Part shown: piece after piece, positions 9,149 through 19,565 of the stretch
How the letters are laid out: every line of letters starts with the position of its first letter
Numbering within the stretch: position 1 is the stretch's first letter
From: Pararhizobium arenae
GTDB lineage: Bacteria > Pseudomonadota > Alphaproteobacteria > Rhizobiales > Rhizobiaceae
Direction of reading: 5' to 3'
NCBI RefSeq assembly: GCF_001931685.1
Contig: NZ_MOOY01000003.1
Coordinates: forward strand, 350,419 to 414,418
Length of the DNA: 64,000 nucleotides
Translations under genes and position numbers: made by a program
The notes under the pieces: generated by a model
Database searches by the model: none
The model's input: the letters and a program-made list of their open reading frames with translations, nothing else
Told to the model about the DNA's origin: nothing

Positions 9149-9808
9149 ATGCATATACCGGGCGTCAAATGGAACTACGACAAGTCGGAGCTGATTGCCG
9201 ACGGCGTGGTTCATGGCGTCGGTCTGGTGTTTGCGCTGATCGGCGTCACGGCGCTGATTTTCTATGCGACGGTCTGGGCGTCCGCCGGGCAGCTCGCTGC
9301 CGCCTGGATTTACGGGGCCGGTCTGGTCGCGACGCTTTCCATATCCTTCATGTATAATCTCTGGCCTGCTTCTAAGACCAAGGTCTGGCTGCGGCGGTTC
9401 GATCATTCCTCGATCTTCATCCTGATTGCGGCGACCTATACGCCGTTCCTGCAGCGCGGCTGGGCCGATCCGTTCCTGTTCGGCATGCTGATCTTCATCT
9501 GGTCGATTGCGGTCTTTGGCGTGTTCATCAAATGCGTCTTCCCCGGCCGCTTCGACAAGCTGGCGATCGTTCTCTATCTCGCCATGGGCTGGAGCGGCGT
9601 TTTTGCGGCGGAACCATTGCTGACGGAACTGAGCGTGACGACAATGACGCTGATCGTCATCGGTGGCGTCATCTATTCGCTGGGCGTGATCTTCCATGTC
9701 TGGGAAAAGCTGCGCTTCCAGAATGCCATCTGGCATGGTTTCGTCGTGGTGGCCGCCGCCGTTCATTATGGTGCGGTGGTAACCTGCATCAGCAGCAGCG
9801 TTGTCTGA
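9149..9808 (+). CDS. Hemolysin III / PAQR-type membrane protein
   Basis: 219 residues with about seven hydrophobic segments. The diagnostic conserved residues are present: ELIADGVVHGVG near the N-terminus, RRFDHSSIFILIAATYTP in the middle, and IWHGFVVVAAAVHYGAV at the end. These His/Asp residues form the metal site of the HlyIII/PAQR superfamily. Start chosen at 9149 with GGGGAAG upstream. True haemolytic activity is doubtful for this family; a membrane-lipid hydrolase or homeostasis role is the usual alternative. Confidence 0.9.
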   Translation: MHIPGVKWNYDKSELIADGVVHGVGLVFALIGVTALIFYATVWASAGQLAAAWIYGAGLVATLSISFMYNLWPASKTKVWLRRFDHSSIFILIAATYTPFLQRGWADPFLFGMLIFIWSIAVFGVFIKCVFPGRFDKLAIVLYLAMGWSGVFAAEPLLTELSVTTMTLIVIGGVIYSLGVIFHVWEKLRFQNAIWHGFVVVAAAVHYGAVVTCISSSVV

Positions 9809-9974
9809 TCCGGTTTCTTTGGAAAGTGTCCGGTTTTCCTTGAACTCCCCGTCCGCCTATCCTATCCCCTGAACTGCAAGATGCGGCCGCTTGGGGCGCA
9901 TCCGGGAATTCTGCGGACAGATCCACAGGGGAGCGTGGCGATCCGCGGCACCGGGAGAGGAATATTTCGGACGC

Positions 9975-12344
9975 ATGTCTGCCGCAAGCCTGACCCTTTT
10001 TGTCCTGCTGTCGCCGTTCATCGCCGCTGCGCTGGCGCCGCTGGCAACACGGCTTATGGGATATCGGGCCGCATGGCTTCTGGCCCTGATCCCCGCCGGC
10101 ATCTTTGTCTATTTCGCGCGGTTGTCCTCCGGCGTTTCCGGCGGCGGTACCGTCACGCAGGGTTATGACTGGATACCGTCGCTTGGCCTGCGCTTCTCCT
10201 GGCTGATCGACGGCCTGTCCCTGAGCTTTGCGCTTCTCATTTCCGGCATCGGTGCGCTGATCGTGCTCTATGCGGGCGGCTACCTTAAAGGAAATGCGCA
10301 GCAGGGGCGGTTCTTCGCCTATATCCTTCTGTTCATGGGATCGATGCTGGGCGTTGTGGTTTCCGATGGCCTCTTCACGCTCTTCGTCTTCTGGGAGCTG
10401 ACATCGATCACCTCCTTCCTGCTGATCGGCTTCGAGCATGAGCGCGCGGCTGCGCGCCGCGCGGCCTTTCAGGCTCTGGTGGTGACCGGCGGCGGCGGGC
10501 TGAGCCTTCTGGCCGGGCTGCTGCTGATCTGGAACGTGACCGGCATCTCCGATCTCTCCGGTCTGCTCGCCGCGGGTGAGGTGGTGCGCGCCGCGCCGCT
10601 CTATCCGGTCATGCTGATCCTGATCCTGGGTGGCGCATTTACCAAATCGGCGCAGTTCCCGTTCCATTTCTGGCTACCCAACGCCATGGAGGCACCGACA
10701 CCGGTGTCCGCCTACCTGCATTCGGCAACCATGGTAAAGGCCGGCGTCTATCTGCTGATGCGGCTTTTCCCGGTGATGGGCGGCACGGTGCTGTGGGAAA
10801 CCGTCCTGCCGCTGTTCGGGGCGGCGACGCTTCTGTTCGGGGCCGTTCTTGCGGTTCGCCATGTCGATCTGAAGATGATGCTCGCCTACACGACCATGGC
10901 GTCGCTCGGGCTTTTGGTCATGCTAACCGGCTTTGGCACGGAACGCGCCATCGATGCGGCCGTGCTCTATCTCGTGGCGCATGCGCTGTTCAAGGGCGCG
11001 CTCTTCATGGTGAGCGGCATCATCGATCATGAGACCGGCACGCGAAACCTCACCAAGCTCGGGGGGCTGCGGAGCGCCATGCCGCTGACATTCGCGATTG
11101 CGATGGCGGCGGCGCTTTCCATGGGCGGCTTCATACCCTTCCTCGGCTTCGTCGCGAAAGAGGAGATTTACGCGGCGCTCGCGCAGGGCGACGCCGCCTT
11201 GCTTGCGGCCTGCCTTGTCGCGGTCCTCGGCAATGCCCTGATGTTCGCGGTGGCTTTCGCCGTCGCGCTGAAGCCCTTCTGGGGCGAGACATTGGAAACA
11301 CCCAAGCATGCGCACGAGGCGCCCGTGCTGCTCTGGCTCGGGCCGGCCGTCATGTCGCTTGCCGGGCTGCTTGCCGCGCTTTTCGCCCCGTCCTTTCACG
11401 CTGCCATTTCGTCGCCCATGGCCTCCGCCATTGCGGGTGAGGCCCGCGTGATCGATCTCCTGCCGCTGCCGCATTGGGGCCTGCCGCTTGCGCTCTCGCT
11501 GCTGACGGTCGCGATCGGTATCGCCTTCTATGTCGGTCTTGCCAGCCTGCGCGCCGCCGTGACCCGGCTTCTCGATGCCATCGGCTGGGGACCGGATCGC
11601 GGTTTCGATCAGACCATTGCCGGACTGGTCAGGTTCGCCACGGCCGTTACGCGCAGCCTGCAGCCGGGCAGGCTGGACAGTTACATGACCGTGACATTCG
11701 TGCTTGTGGCGCTGGTGCTGCTGCTGCCCCCGGTCGTCTATGGCGAATTGGCCCGGGCGCCGTTTTTCCCCGCGCATATTCCCTGGCACGAGCTTGCCAT
11801 CCTCCTCCTGGCGGCGGTCGGCCTGCCGGCGGTGATTTTTGCGAAAGACAGGCTGACGGCCATCGTATCCCTCGGCATACAGGGTTTTTCCGTCGCGATG
11901 ATCTTTCTGCTTTATGGGGCGCCCGATCTCGCCTTCACCCAGTTCATGGTCGAGACGCTGTCGGTCGTGATCCTGACGCTCGTGATGACACGGCTCCGGC
12001 TGTCGCCCTCGGACAAGCGCCCGCTCGTCCAGGTCTTGCCGGATGCGGCGATCGCCATCGCCTGCGGACTCGGCGTCATGCTGTTCCTGATGAAGGTCAC
12101 GGAGGTCCCGTTCGATTCGACGCTTTCGGATTTCTTCGAGCAATTCTCCAAGCCGCTCGCCCACGGCGCCAACATCGTCAATGTCATCATCGTCGATTTC
12201 CGCGGAACCGATACGCTGGGCGAAATCGCCGTGGTGATGATCGCGGCCCTGTCAATCCTGTCGCTCATCCGGGTCAGGGCAGGCGGCTTGCGGCAGGCCG
12301 AAGATCCGGCAGAGGAAACGCCAGCGCAGGGAGGCCGCCGATGA
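9975..12344 (+). CDS. mrpA: Mrp Na+/H+ antiporter subunit A
   Basis: 789 residues from the ATG at 9975 (GGAGAGGAA upstream). Large polytopic protein homologous to Nuo[20 protein letters not shown] carries the essential Glu, and [20 protein letters not shown] and [10 protein letters not shown] carry the channel Lys region. The C-terminal extension ([25 protein letters not shown]) is the MbhD/MbhE-like domain seen in full-length MrpA. First gene of a seven-gene operon; it overlaps mrpB by four bases (ATGA). The complex exchanges cytoplasmic Na+ or K+ for protons. An upstream TTG start is possible but less likely. Confidence 0.93.
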   Translation: MSAASLTLFVLLSPFIAAALAPLATRLMGYRAAWLLALIPAGIFVYFARLSSGVSGGGTVTQGYDWIPSLGLRFSWLIDGLSLSFALLISGIGALIVLYAGGYLKGNAQQGRFFAYILLFMGSMLGVVVSDGLFTLFVFWELTSITSFLLIGFEHERAAARRAAFQALVVTGGGGLSLLAGLLLIWNVTGISDLSGLLAAGEVVRAAPLYPVMLILILGGAFTKSAQFPFHFWLPNAMEAPTPVSAYLHSATMVKAGVYLLMRLFPVMGGTVLWETVLPLFGAATLLFGAVLAVRHVDLKMMLAYTTMASLGLLVMLTGFGTERAIDAAVLYLVAHALFKGALFMVSGIIDHETGTRNLTKLGGLRSAMPLTFAIAMAAALSMGGFIPFLGFVAKEEIYAALAQGDAALLAACLVAVLGNALMFAVAFAVALKPFWGETLETPKHAHEAPVLLWLGPAVMSLAGLLAALFAPSFHAAISSPMASAIAGEARVIDLLPLPHWGLPLALSLLTVAIGIAFYVGLASLRAAVTRLLDAIGWGPDRGFDQTIAGLVRFATAVTRSLQPGRLDSYMTVTFVLVALVLLLPPVVYGELARAPFFPAHIPWHELAILLLAAVGLPAVIFAKDRLTAIVSLGIQGFSVAMIFLLYGAPDLAFTQFMVETLSVVILTLVMTRLRLSPSDKRPLVQVLPDAAIAIACGLGVMLFLMKVTEVPFDSTLSDFFEQFSKPLAHGANIVNVIIVDFRGTDTLGEIAVVMIAALSILSLIRVRAGGLRQAEDPAEETPAQGGRR

Positions 12345-12763
12345 ACTCCGTCATTCTGCGAACGGTGGCCCCGGCGCTGGTAAGCCTGATGGTGCTGTTT
12401 TCGATCTTCGTCCTGCTGCGGGGGCATAACGAGCCCGGCGGCGGCTTCATTGGCGGCTTGATCGCCGTGGCGGCCCTTTCGATCTACGGCATTGCCTTCG
12501 GAGTCGGCGCGGTGCGTCGGGCCCTGTATTTTCATCCGATCGTCATTGCCGGCAGCGGGCTGTTGCTGGCGACGGTCTCGGGGCTGGTCTCTGCGTTTTT
12601 CGGCGTGCCGTTCATGACCGGGCTCTGGGTGACGCCCGTCATCCTCGGCACAGAGATCCCGCTCGCCACCGTGATGAGCTTCGATGTCGGCGTCTATCTC
12701 GTTGTCGTCGGCGCGATCGGGGCGGTCGCCTTGTCGCTCGAAGAAGAGGAGGACGAGACATGA
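12341..12763 (+). CDS. mrpB: Mrp antiporter subunit B
   Basis: 140 residues, four hydrophobic segments, with the MnhB signature [21 protein letters not shown] and [28 protein letters not shown] split over two blocks. It overlaps mrpA by four bases and mrpC by four bases, indicating translational coupling. The acidic tail EEEEDET is typical. Required for complex assembly. Confidence 0.95.
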   Translation: MNSVILRTVAPALVSLMVLFSIFVLLRGHNEPGGGFIGGLIAVAALSIYGIAFGVGAVRRALYFHPIVIAGSGLLLATVSGLVSAFFGVPFMTGLWVTPVILGTEIPLATVMSFDVGVYLVVVGAIGAVALSLEEEEDET

Positions 12764-13140
12764 TGGAGCCTGTGCTTGCGATCCTGACCGGCCTGTTCTT
12801 CGCCGCCGCTGTCTATCTGATGCTGTCGAAGTTCATCATTCGCGTGCTGCTCGGCGTCGCGATCCTCGGCAATGCCGTGAACCTGCTGATCTTCACCAAT
12901 GGGCGGCTTCTGCGCGAGGTGCCACCGGTGCTGGCTGCGGGGCTGGACGTGCCGGCCGGGCCCGTCGCCAATCCGCTGCCGCAGGCGCTGATCCTGACGG
13001 CGATCGTGATCTCCTTTTCGTTCTTCGCCTTCCTGCTGGTTCTGTCCTGGCGCGCCTATGAGGGGCTGGGCACGGATAACACAGACCGCATGCGCGTGGC
13101 CGAGCCGGAAGACGCCCCCTTGCCGCCGGAAGGATATTGA
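12760..13140 (+). CDS. mrpC: Mrp antiporter subunit C (NuoK-like)
   Basis: 126 residues, three membrane segments. [19 protein letters not shown] and [20 protein letters not shown] are the conserved NuoK/MnhC blocks. The start overlaps the mrpB stop; six bases separate it from mrpD. Confidence 0.95.
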   Translation: MMEPVLAILTGLFFAAAVYLMLSKFIIRVLLGVAILGNAVNLLIFTNGRLLREVPPVLAAGLDVPAGPVANPLPQALILTAIVISFSFFAFLLVLSWRAYEGLGTDNTDRMRVAEPEDAPLPPEGY

Positions 13141-13146
13141 GACGGC

Positions 13147-14727
13147 ATGGCCTCTTCCCCGATCGATCTCTCCCTTGCCCTTGTAACCGAAGCGCCCGAT
13201 GCGGCGGATTGGCTTGTCGTACTGCCTGTCGCGCTCTGCATTGCGACCGGCGCGCTCATGACCATGCTGCGCGGCCGCCCTAGCCTGCAGGGCTGGCTGG
13301 CGGTGCTGGCGCTCGGCGTTCTCGTCATGCTCAATATCGGGCTCGTTTTCCACATCGGCGCCTCCGGGCCGGTCACGATGATGGTCGGACGCTGGCTGCC
13401 GCCCTTCGGCATCGCCTTCACGGCGGACATGACCGGCGCGCTTTTCTCGTTGAGCGCCTCCGTCGTCGCATTCGCCTGCGCCCTTCATTCCCTGGGCGAT
13501 ATCAGCGAAACGGGCCGGCGCCACGGCTTCTACCCGTTCCTCCTGCTGCTGATGGCCGGCGTCTCCGGCGCTTTCCTGACGGGCGATATCTTCAACCTCT
13601 ATGTCTGGTTCGAGGTGCTGCTGATCTCGTCCTTCGGGCTGCTGGTGATCGGTTCCGAACATCGCCAGATCGACGGCGCGGTCAAATACGGCTTCCTGAA
13701 CCTGGTTGCGACGACGCTGTTCCTGATTGCCACCGGCTATCTCTACGGCATCTTCGGCACGCTCAACATGGCCGATATCGCCCGCAAGGCCGGGACGCTG
13801 CCCGACAGCGCGCCGCTGATGACGCTTGTCGCGCTCTACCTCTTCGCCTTCGCGATGAAGGCCGCCGCCTTTCCTGTCAATTTCTGGCTGCCGGCCTCCT
13901 ACCATACGCCCCGGATCGTCGTATCGGCGCTGTTTGCCGGCCTGTTGACGAAGGTCGGCGTCTACGCGCTGCTGCGCATCGGCGTCATGCTGTTTCCGAC
14001 CGAGCGCGAGGCCTTGTCCACGGTGATCGCCGTCGTCGCCGGGTTCACCATGATCACCGGTGCGCTTGGCGCGCTGGCGCAGGCGGATATGCGCCGGCTG
14101 CTCGGCTATCTCGTCGTCTCAGGGATCGGCGCGATGCTGGCCGGCCTCGCCCTCGGCGGAGCCGATGCTGTTTCCGGCGCGATCGTCTATGGCGTGCATT
14201 CTATGCTGGTGATGAGCGCCCTCTACCTCGCCATCGGACTTGCCGGACGGGCCGCAGGCACGTTCTCGATCGGCGGGGCCGGAGGGCTCTGGCAGCGTGA
14301 ACTGACCCTTTCGGCGTTGACGCTGGTTCTGTTCTTCTCGGTGTCGGGTCTGCCGCCCTTCTCAGGTTTCTGGCCGAAGCTGATGCTGGTCAAGGCGGCT
14401 TTGGCGCAAGGAGCGGGCTGGCTTGCCGCTGCGCTGCTCGTCAGCGGTTTTTTGACCACGATCGCCGTCGGACGCCTGTTCCTGATCGCCTATTGGCGGC
14501 CGGCTCCCCTTGCGTCTTCAGCGGGTGCAGAGCGCGACCCGTCCTCCGGTGGGCGCAAGAGAGGCTCTGCCGCATCGCTCCTGCCGGTTTTCGCCCTGAT
14601 GCTTGCCAGCATCGGCATCGGTCTCTATCCCGAGCCGCTGATTGCCGCGGCCACAACGGCGGCGGAAGGTCTTGTATCGCCGCTGGCTTATGTCCAATCG
14701 GTCTTCGGTACGGAGGCGACGCCATGA
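13147..14727 (+). CDS. mrpD: Mrp antiporter subunit D (NuoM/N-like)
   Basis: 526 residues, about 14 membrane segments. [20 protein letters not shown] holds the conserved membrane Glu, and [20 protein letters not shown] and [11 protein letters not shown] the conserved Lys pair. Together with MrpA this is the likely ion-translocating subunit. It overlaps mrpE by four bases. Confidence 0.95.
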   Translation: MASSPIDLSLALVTEAPDAADWLVVLPVALCIATGALMTMLRGRPSLQGWLAVLALGVLVMLNIGLVFHIGASGPVTMMVGRWLPPFGIAFTADMTGALFSLSASVVAFACALHSLGDISETGRRHGFYPFLLLLMAGVSGAFLTGDIFNLYVWFEVLLISSFGLLVIGSEHRQIDGAVKYGFLNLVATTLFLIATGYLYGIFGTLNMADIARKAGTLPDSAPLMTLVALYLFAFAMKAAAFPVNFWLPASYHTPRIVVSALFAGLLTKVGVYALLRIGVMLFPTEREALSTVIAVVAGFTMITGALGALAQADMRRLLGYLVVSGIGAMLAGLALGGADAVSGAIVYGVHSMLVMSALYLAIGLAGRAAGTFSIGGAGGLWQRELTLSALTLVLFFSVSGLPPFSGFWPKLMLVKAALAQGAGWLAAALLVSGFLTTIAVGRLFLIAYWRPAPLASSAGAERDPSSGGRKRGSAASLLPVFALMLASIGIGLYPEPLIAAATTAAEGLVSPLAYVQSVFGTEATP

Positions 14728-15200
14728 GACGCTTGGGGATCGTGCTGTTGCTGACACTCGCCTGGTTGGCTGTGACCGGCAGCCTGACCGTTGCCAACCT
14801 GCTGCTCGGCCTTCTCGTCGCGCTTCTGTCTCTCTGGATTACGCGCGCGCATGTGAGCGAAACGAAGCTGAAGGTGCGCCCCGGGGCCGCGGTTCTCCTC
14901 GCGCTGCTGTTCGTCAAGGAGCTGGCGCTGTCCGCCTATCGGGTGGCGCTGCAGGTGATGAAGCCGCAGCTGGTGCTGAAGCCCGGGATTTTCGCGTTCC
15001 CGCTCACCGTCGAGCGGGATTTCGAGATCACGCTCCTGGCCAATCTCATCACCCTGACGCCCGGCACGCTCTCCGTCGATGTCTCCGAGGATCGCAGGGT
15101 TCTCTACGTCCATGCGCTCGATTGTTCCGATCCCGCCGGGGTGAAGCGGGACATTGCCGATGGTTTCGAACGTCGTATCCGGGAGGCTTTTCCGAGATGA
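14724..15200 (+). CDS. mrpE: Mrp antiporter subunit E
   Basis: 158 residues. N-terminal membrane hairpin, then the MnhE core [20 protein letters not shown] and [11 protein letters not shown] with YVHALD near the end. It overlaps both neighbours by four bases. Structural subunit of the complex. Confidence 0.94.
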   Translation: MRRLGIVLLLTLAWLAVTGSLTVANLLLGLLVALLSLWITRAHVSETKLKVRPGAAVLLALLFVKELALSAYRVALQVMKPQLVLKPGIFAFPLTVERDFEITLLANLITLTPGTLSVDVSEDRRVLYVHALDCSDPAGVKRDIADGFERRIREAFPR

Positions 15201-15583
15201 CACCGGACATGGTTCTCGACGCGGCGACGTTCGTCGCGCTGCTCCTTCTCTCCGCAGGCCTGCTGGTCACGGCTGTCCGTATCGTCAGGGGGCCGACCCT
15301 GCCGGACAGGATCGTCGGGCTCGATATGCTCGTGGGCATCGCGATCGGCATGATTGCCGCTATTGCAATCCGCACCGACGTCAATCTCTATGTCGACATC
15401 GCGATCGCGCTGGGTCTTGTCGGCTTTCTCGCAACCGCCGCTTTTGCCCGCTTCGTGCTCGCACGGGGTCTGGAGCCCGAAGGTGAAGCGGATAAGCCGC
15501 ATGCGACCGCAAAAAGCCTCGCCGCCTCCCGCAAGGGCGCCGGGCATCAGCAGCGCAGCTCGAAACGCAAGGGGAAGCGCTGA
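15197..15583 (+). CDS. mrpF: Mrp antiporter subunit F
   Basis: 128 residues. The family core [18 protein letters not shown] and [21 protein letters not shown] are present. A basic tail of about 35 residues ([11 protein letters not shown].., SSKRKGKR) extends beyond the usual MnhF end. Its stop codon overlaps the mrpG start by one base (TGATG). Confidence 0.94.
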   Translation: MTPDMVLDAATFVALLLLSAGLLVTAVRIVRGPTLPDRIVGLDMLVGIAIGMIAAIAIRTDVNLYVDIAIALGLVGFLATAAFARFVLARGLEPEGEADKPHATAKSLAASRKGAGHQQRSSKRKGKR

Positions 15584-15942
15584 TGCCAGTCGTTGAAATG
15601 GTGTTTGCCATCGTGCTTTCGCTGCTGGTCGTGCTCGGTGGAGTCTTCGCGCTTCTTGCGGCCATCGGCGTTCTTCGCTTTCCCGATCTTTACACCCGCA
15701 TGCATGCAGCCTCCAAGGCCGGCACCGTCGGCTCGAGCCTGCTGCTGATCGCCGCGGGCCTTCACGCAGGCGATAGCGCGACCCTGTTCCGCGCCCTGGC
15801 CGGGGTCGTTTTCCTGCTGATGACGGCGCCGGTCGCCGCCCACCTGCTGGCCAAGGCCGCGCACCGCTCCGGCCACAGGCTCGATCGGTCCTCCGTGATG
15901 GATGCCCTGGAGCATCCTGCGGATCGGGAACGACGCCGGTAG
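15583..15942 (+). CDS. mrpG: Mrp antiporter subunit G
   Basis: 119 residues, three membrane segments. The MnhG signature [20 protein letters not shown] is clear. Last gene of the operon. No T-rich terminator hairpin was found directly after it. Confidence 0.94.
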   Translation: MPVVEMVFAIVLSLLVVLGGVFALLAAIGVLRFPDLYTRMHAASKAGTVGSSLLLIAAGLHAGDSATLFRALAGVVFLLMTAPVAAHLLAKAAHRSGHRLDRSSVMDALEHPADRERRR

Positions 15943-16438
15943 GTTTCGCTTACTCCCGAACTCTCCTCGACATTATCTCAGGTTGCAAGGTAAGGCGCCG
16001 GACACTTCTCCGGCGCTGCTTCGAGTTGAGATATCTTCAGAAACAATTTACCAGTCGGCTGGGGAAATAAAGGCTTTGCCTCGAAGATGTCACAATTGAA
16101 GATGAGTGGCCGAAACACCTCACAAAATATTATTGGACTTTTATTCGATCAGTGTTAATCGAGTAATGGCAAAGTGTCATTGGTCATATTACTTGAACCT
16201 GAAATTCCATTAAGGGTTGAGAAGCCGCCATTGCTTTGAGATGTCGTGTGGCCGGCATCTTGGCGGAGGTTGCTTCGACCTGGAACGATGTTCTCGTGTT
16301 GCTCGCGCGGCGTGCGGAAGCATGCCTGTGCCTTGTCGCAACATGGCTTGCCGGCTTATGGCGCTTTCACAACAATAAACATGGCTGCCGCGATAAACCC
16401 GTCGCGGCGCATCTCGATTCCGATAGGAGAAGAAGAAT
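15943..16438 (+). promoter_or_regulatory. Long AT-rich leader/promoter region upstream of the Ros/MucR gene
   Basis: 496 bases with no credible gene. The stretch about 16085-16215 is markedly AT-rich for this genome, with many T-A steps (ACAAAATATTATTGGAC, GGTCATATTACTTG). MucR/Ros proteins bind such AT-rich TpA-containing DNA and repress their own genes, so autoregulation is plausible. GGAGAAGAAGA precedes the start codon of the regulator. Confidence 0.5.
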
Positions 16439-16870
16439 ATGACGGATATCCAGACTGGCGTGGCGCATGATCTGCTCGTCGAACTCACCGCAGAAATCGT
16501 TGCCGCTTACGTCAGCAATCACGTCGTCCCCGTGGCTGAACTTTCGACCCTGATTGGCGACGTGCATTCCGCGCTCAACAATACCGGTAGCCCGGCTCCG
16601 GTTGCCGTTGCCGTTGAAAAACCGAAGCCGGCCGTCTCCGTCCGCAAGTCGGTGCAGGACGACCAGATTACGTGTCTAGAATGTGGCGGCAACTTCAAGT
16701 CGCTGAAGCGCCATCTGATGACCCATCACAGCCTGTCGCCGGAAGAATACCGCGACAAGTGGGAACTGCCGGTCGATTACCCGATGGTCGCGCCGGCCTA
16801 TGCCGAAGCGCGTTCGCGTCTTGCCAAGGAAATGGGCCTCGGCCAGCGCCGCAAGCGCGGCTCCAAGTAA
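16439..16870 (+). CDS. Ros/MucR family zinc-finger transcriptional regulator
   Basis: 143 residues. The prokaryotic C2H2 finger is [19 protein letters not shown] (Cys at about 80 and 83, His at about 93 and 98), followed by [20 protein letters not shown] and the basic tail [10 protein letters not shown]. Full length for Ros/MucR, which act as heterochromatin-like (H-NS-like) repressors of exopolysaccharide, virulence, motility and cell-cycle genes in alphaproteobacteria. It stands alone with a long AT-rich leader. The specific target set is not deducible. Confidence 0.95.
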   Translation: MTDIQTGVAHDLLVELTAEIVAAYVSNHVVPVAELSTLIGDVHSALNNTGSPAPVAVAVEKPKPAVSVRKSVQDDQITCLECGGNFKSLKRHLMTHHSLSPEEYRDKWELPVDYPMVAPAYAEARSRLAKEMGLGQRRKRGSK

Positions 16871-16878
16871 GCTCTTTG

Positions 16879-16911
16879 CGCCGCCCGCCTCCCTTTGGGG
16901 GACGGGCGGCG
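16879..16911 (+). terminator. Hairpin after the Ros/MucR gene
   Basis: GC-rich stem CGCCGCCCG/CGGGCGGCG with an inner CCTCC/GGGGG pairing and CTTT loop, eight bases after the stop. There is no following T-run, so a weak or Rho-assisted terminator is the best reading. Confidence 0.5.
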
Positions 16912-17050
16912 GTTCCCGCCTGTTGGCCCGCGACCATCGCCCGGCCTGCCGCTCAGCGGCCCCCATGTCCCCTCTCTCACATTCTCCTGCGGGTATCTCC
17001 TCGTTTCTGCCGTGACCATAAGCCGGCGGAAAATCTTTCGATGGTAGAGG

Positions 17051-17174
17051 AAAAAATACCTATTTTGTTTCAGCCGTTAACCGGAAAACTGAGCGAAAAC
17101 AGCATTTAGTTGTGATTTGGCGGCTTCCCATGTCCCCGCTTAATCCCTAGGGTGTATGAAATAATTCCTATTTT
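17051..17174 (+). promoter_or_regulatory. Duplicated 16-bp motif upstream of the GafY-like gene
   Basis: AAAAAATACCTATTTT (17051-17066) and AAATAATTCCTATTTT (17159-17174) match at 14 of 16 positions and lie 108 bases apart in the leader of the DnaA-like gene, the second copy just before AAGAGGAG. A related sequence, GGAAAATAATCC, lies next to the -35 of the GTA promoter. They are candidate binding sites for the regulator pair itself; that is inference. Confidence 0.4.
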
Positions 17175-17188
17175 AAGAGGAGTATGTC

Positions 17189-17680
17189 ATGCGCTTTGTC
17201 CCTCAGGAATTCCCGCAACCCCCGTCTGCCAGCCGCCGCAGCCGGTCCTTGCCCACGCCCGCGCGCTCGTTATCCGGCGGACTCGAACTCAAATCGCAGG
17301 TGATCCCCGGCGAATCGGAAGCCGTTTGCGCTTCCCCGGTGGGCCTCTCGGTTTCGGCGCAGGTGCGCTGCCGGATCGTGCGGCAGGTGACGGCGGAAAT
17401 GGTGATGCTGGTCTCCGAGCGGGTGCAGGTGCGACGCGATCGCCGCCGCGCGACGTGCCATATCCGCCAGATCGCGATGTATATCTGCCATGTGGTTCTT
17501 CAGTTGTCCCTGACCGATATCGGCACGGCTTTCGGGCGCGACCGCACGACGGTTGGCCATGCCTGCAACGTGGTGGAGGACCGGCGCGACGACAAGGCCT
17601 ATGACGAGTTCGTCGCGGCGATCGAGCGGGTTGTGATTTCCGTGTTCGGTGCCACGGGGGGCAGCGAAGATGCGCGATAA
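17189..17680 (+). CDS. gafY: DnaA-domain-IV-like HTH protein, probable GTA activator GafY
   Basis: 163 residues. The C-terminal half (about 90-150) is a DnaA domain IV-type fold: CHIRQIAMYICHVVLQLSL, then TDIGTAFGRDRTTVGHAC with the DnaA-box-reading helix, then DRRDD. No AAA+ domain is present, so it is not a replication initiator. The stop overlaps the next gene (DUF6456) by 11 bases. In Caulobacter the adjacent GafY and GafZ pair, and in Rhodobacter the single GafA protein, activate the GTA cluster; this pair has the same architecture and the window carries a GTA cluster. The function call is inference from family and context. Confidence 0.72.
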   Translation: MRFVPQEFPQPPSASRRSRSLPTPARSLSGGLELKSQVIPGESEAVCASPVGLSVSAQVRCRIVRQVTAEMVMLVSERVQVRRDRRRATCHIRQIAMYICHVVLQLSLTDIGTAFGRDRTTVGHACNVVEDRRDDKAYDEFVAAIERVVISVFGATGGSEDAR

Positions 17681-18494
17681 CGGTGACCGGGAATCGAGGG
17701 ACCTCGTGCAACTGGTGCGTTTCGTTGCCGGGCAAACGCGGCGGGCGGCGGCGCAGTTTGCCTTCGAAGGCGACCGGGTGCGTATCGGAGCCGAGGGCGG
17801 ACCGGGTTTTTCCGTGGCGACCCTTAAGGATGCCCTTGCGCGCGGGCTTCTGGTGAGCGTGGATGGCGGCGTCCGCGCAAGTCCTACGGCATCCTCGTTC
17901 CTGCGGCGTGCCCAGCTTTCGCGCGAGACCGGCTTTCAGGATCAGCACCGCGATCTCGCCGAAATGAACGATCCGGAAAGCGGTTTGCGCTACCGCGTCA
18001 ACCGCGCCGAATCGCCGCTCGGCGCCATGGCGCGATTGAAGGAGAAATCCGGTTCCGCCTTCCTGCCGCCCGAGGCGCTGGCCGCCGGCGAGCGGCTGCA
18101 TGCGGATTTCGTCCGGGCGGGGCTGCAGCCGCGTCTGACGATGATCTACGAGCCGCGACTTGCGGCAACGCCGCGCGGCGGAGCGCGCAATGCGGCAGCC
18201 GATCTTTCCGACACGGCCCTTGCCGCCCGCGAACGGGTAGCGCGGGCGATGGAGGCGATCGGCCCCGAGCTCTGCGGCGTGGCGCTCGATGTCTGCTGCT
18301 TCGAAAAGGGTCTGGAAACGGTGGAACGCGAGCGGCAATGGCCGGCGCGGTCTGCAAAGCTCATGCTGCGCACGGCCCTGATGGCGCTCTCGCGCCACTA
18401 CCAGCCGCCAGCGAAGGGCAAGGCGATACACCGCTGGGGGGCGGAGGGATACCGGCCGGACATGCGCGATGCCGCGGTGACATCGCCGCGTTGA
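17670..18494 (+). CDS. gafZ: DUF6456 protein, probable GTA regulator GafZ
   Basis: 274 residues from the ATG at 17670, inside the end of the upstream gene. The C-terminal half (about 110-265) is the DUF6456 region: DPESGLRYRVNRAESPLGAMA, then ERVARAMEAIGPELCGVALD and the Cys pair in DVCCFEKGLETVERER, ending WPARSAKLMLRTALMALSRHY. GafZ of Caulobacter is reported to act as an antiterminator for the GTA operon, and the C-terminal part of Rhodobacter GafA is homologous. Translational coupling to the DnaA-like gene supports joint function. Confidence 0.7.
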   Translation: MRDNGDRESRDLVQLVRFVAGQTRRAAAQFAFEGDRVRIGAEGGPGFSVATLKDALARGLLVSVDGGVRASPTASSFLRRAQLSRETGFQDQHRDLAEMNDPESGLRYRVNRAESPLGAMARLKEKSGSAFLPPEALAAGERLHADFVRAGLQPRLTMIYEPRLAATPRGGARNAAADLSDTALAARERVARAMEAIGPELCGVALDVCCFEKGLETVERERQWPARSAKLMLRTALMALSRHYQPPAKGKAIHRWGAEGYRPDMRDAAVTSPR

Positions 18495-18534
18495 CACACG
18501 CCAAATCAGAGGAGCAGGCGAGGGGCGGGCAAAA

Positions 18535-18975
18535 TCAGGCCTGCCGCCGGGCTGCCTCGTCCTTGATGCGCTTGATCATGGACCGCAGGCCGTTGGCGCG
18601 CTGGGCCGTCAGGTATTCGATCAGACCCATGCGGCCGAAGAGATCCAGCGCATCGATGCCGGCGATGTCGGAGGCGCGTTTGCCGGAGAAGATCGAAAGC
18701 ACGATGGCGACGAGGCCGCGCACGATATGCGCGTCCGATTCGCCGCGAAAACTCATGACCGGATCGTCCGCGGCATCCGCCTGGGTCACGAGCCAAACCT
18801 GGCTGGCGCAGCCCTGCACCTTGTTTTCCGCCGTCCTGTCTTCCTCGGGCATGACCGGCAGCTTGCGGCCGAGCTCGATCACATAGCTCATGCGATCCTG
18901 CCAGTCGTCGAGAAACGCGCAGTTGTCGATGATTTCGGAAAGCGGCGTGAGGCCCGTGGTGTTCATCTGATCCAT
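18535..18975 (-). CDS. sufE: Sulfur acceptor protein SufE
   Basis: 146 residues. DDWQDRMSYVIELGRKLP and ENKVQGCASQVWL carry the conserved persulfide-accepting Cys (C56). SufE takes sulfur from the cysteine desulfurase SufS for Fe-S cluster assembly. It is not beside other suf genes here, as is usual in Rhizobiaceae. The start may be the ATG at 18975 or the one three codons later. Confidence 0.93.
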   Translation of the reverse strand: MDQMNTTGLTPLSEIIDNCAFLDDWQDRMSYVIELGRKLPVMPEEDRTAENKVQGCASQVWLVTQADAADDPVMSFRGESDAHIVRGLVAIVLSIFSGKRASDIAGIDALDLFGRMGLIEYLTAQRANGLRSMIKRIKDEAARRQA

Positions 18976-19085
18976 GGCGGTTCATATAGGGGATTGCGGG
19001 TGCGAAGAAAAGAAAAAGCCGTGAGGGATGGGCGTTCCTCACGGCGGCCGAAAACCGGCAGTTCAGGCAGTAACAGGCAAATGGC

Positions 19086-19565
19086 TCACCCGGCGTTTGA
19101 CGCCTTGGGTTCGACGCGCTTCTCCGGAACAGGGATGCGCTTTACGGGGAGGCCGTCGGCGTCCGCAGTCGGGTCGATGGTGACATATTGGGTCGGTTGC
19201 GCCGGTGCGGTGTCCACCGGCTTGTCGGCTGCAGCGGGCTCCATGGCCGAAGCGGCGATCGTTCCGGTCAGGACGGCATCGCCCGGCTCGGCAAATTGTG
19301 TATCGAGGAATTGATAGGCGATGCGGGCGCCTTCGCGGGCCCGGTGGCCGAGCGCCACGAAGGTTTCGGCGCCTTTTTCGCAGACGTCCGGCTTCTCAGC
19401 GCACATCGCGGATATATAGGTGAACGCTTCGGTCGCGGCCGAAACCGTGTCGCCGACATCGACCTTCGGCCCGGTCTCCAGCGTCTTCGTGCTCGACGCA
19501 TCGAGAAACGGCAGAAGCACCAGCACCAGCGAGAACCAGAACGTTCCCTTGATCAGAAACCACAT
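19086..19565 (-). CDS. DUF5330 family protein
   Basis: About 159 residues from the ATG at 19565, beginning MWFLIKGTFWFSLVLVLLPFL, a signal anchor. The body holds a small cysteine-containing core (SAMCAEKPDVCEKG) and AREGARIAYQFLD, then a Pro/Thr-rich tail. This pattern fits the rhizobial DUF5330 family, of unknown function and probably inner-membrane or periplasmic. An ATG four codons earlier (19577) is an alternative start; the 19649 start is less likely. Confidence 0.75.
   Translation of the reverse strand: MWFLIKGTFWFSLVLVLLPFLDASSTKTLETGPKVDVGDTVSAATEAFTYISAMCAEKPDVCEKGAETFVALGHRAREGARIAYQFLDTQFAEPGDAVLTGTIAASAMEPAAADKPVDTAPAQPTQYVTIDPTADADGLPVKRIPVPEKRVEPKASNAG

Noticed and set aside
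10923-12164. 413-codon reverse-strand frame inside mrpA
   Set aside because: Charged, repetitive composition typical of the antisense of a membrane protein gene; mrpA is fully conserved.
17189-17680. Calling the DnaA-like protein a replication initiator with a nearby origin
   Set aside because: Only domain IV is present, with no AAA+ module, and no cluster of DnaA boxes or DUE was seen around it.
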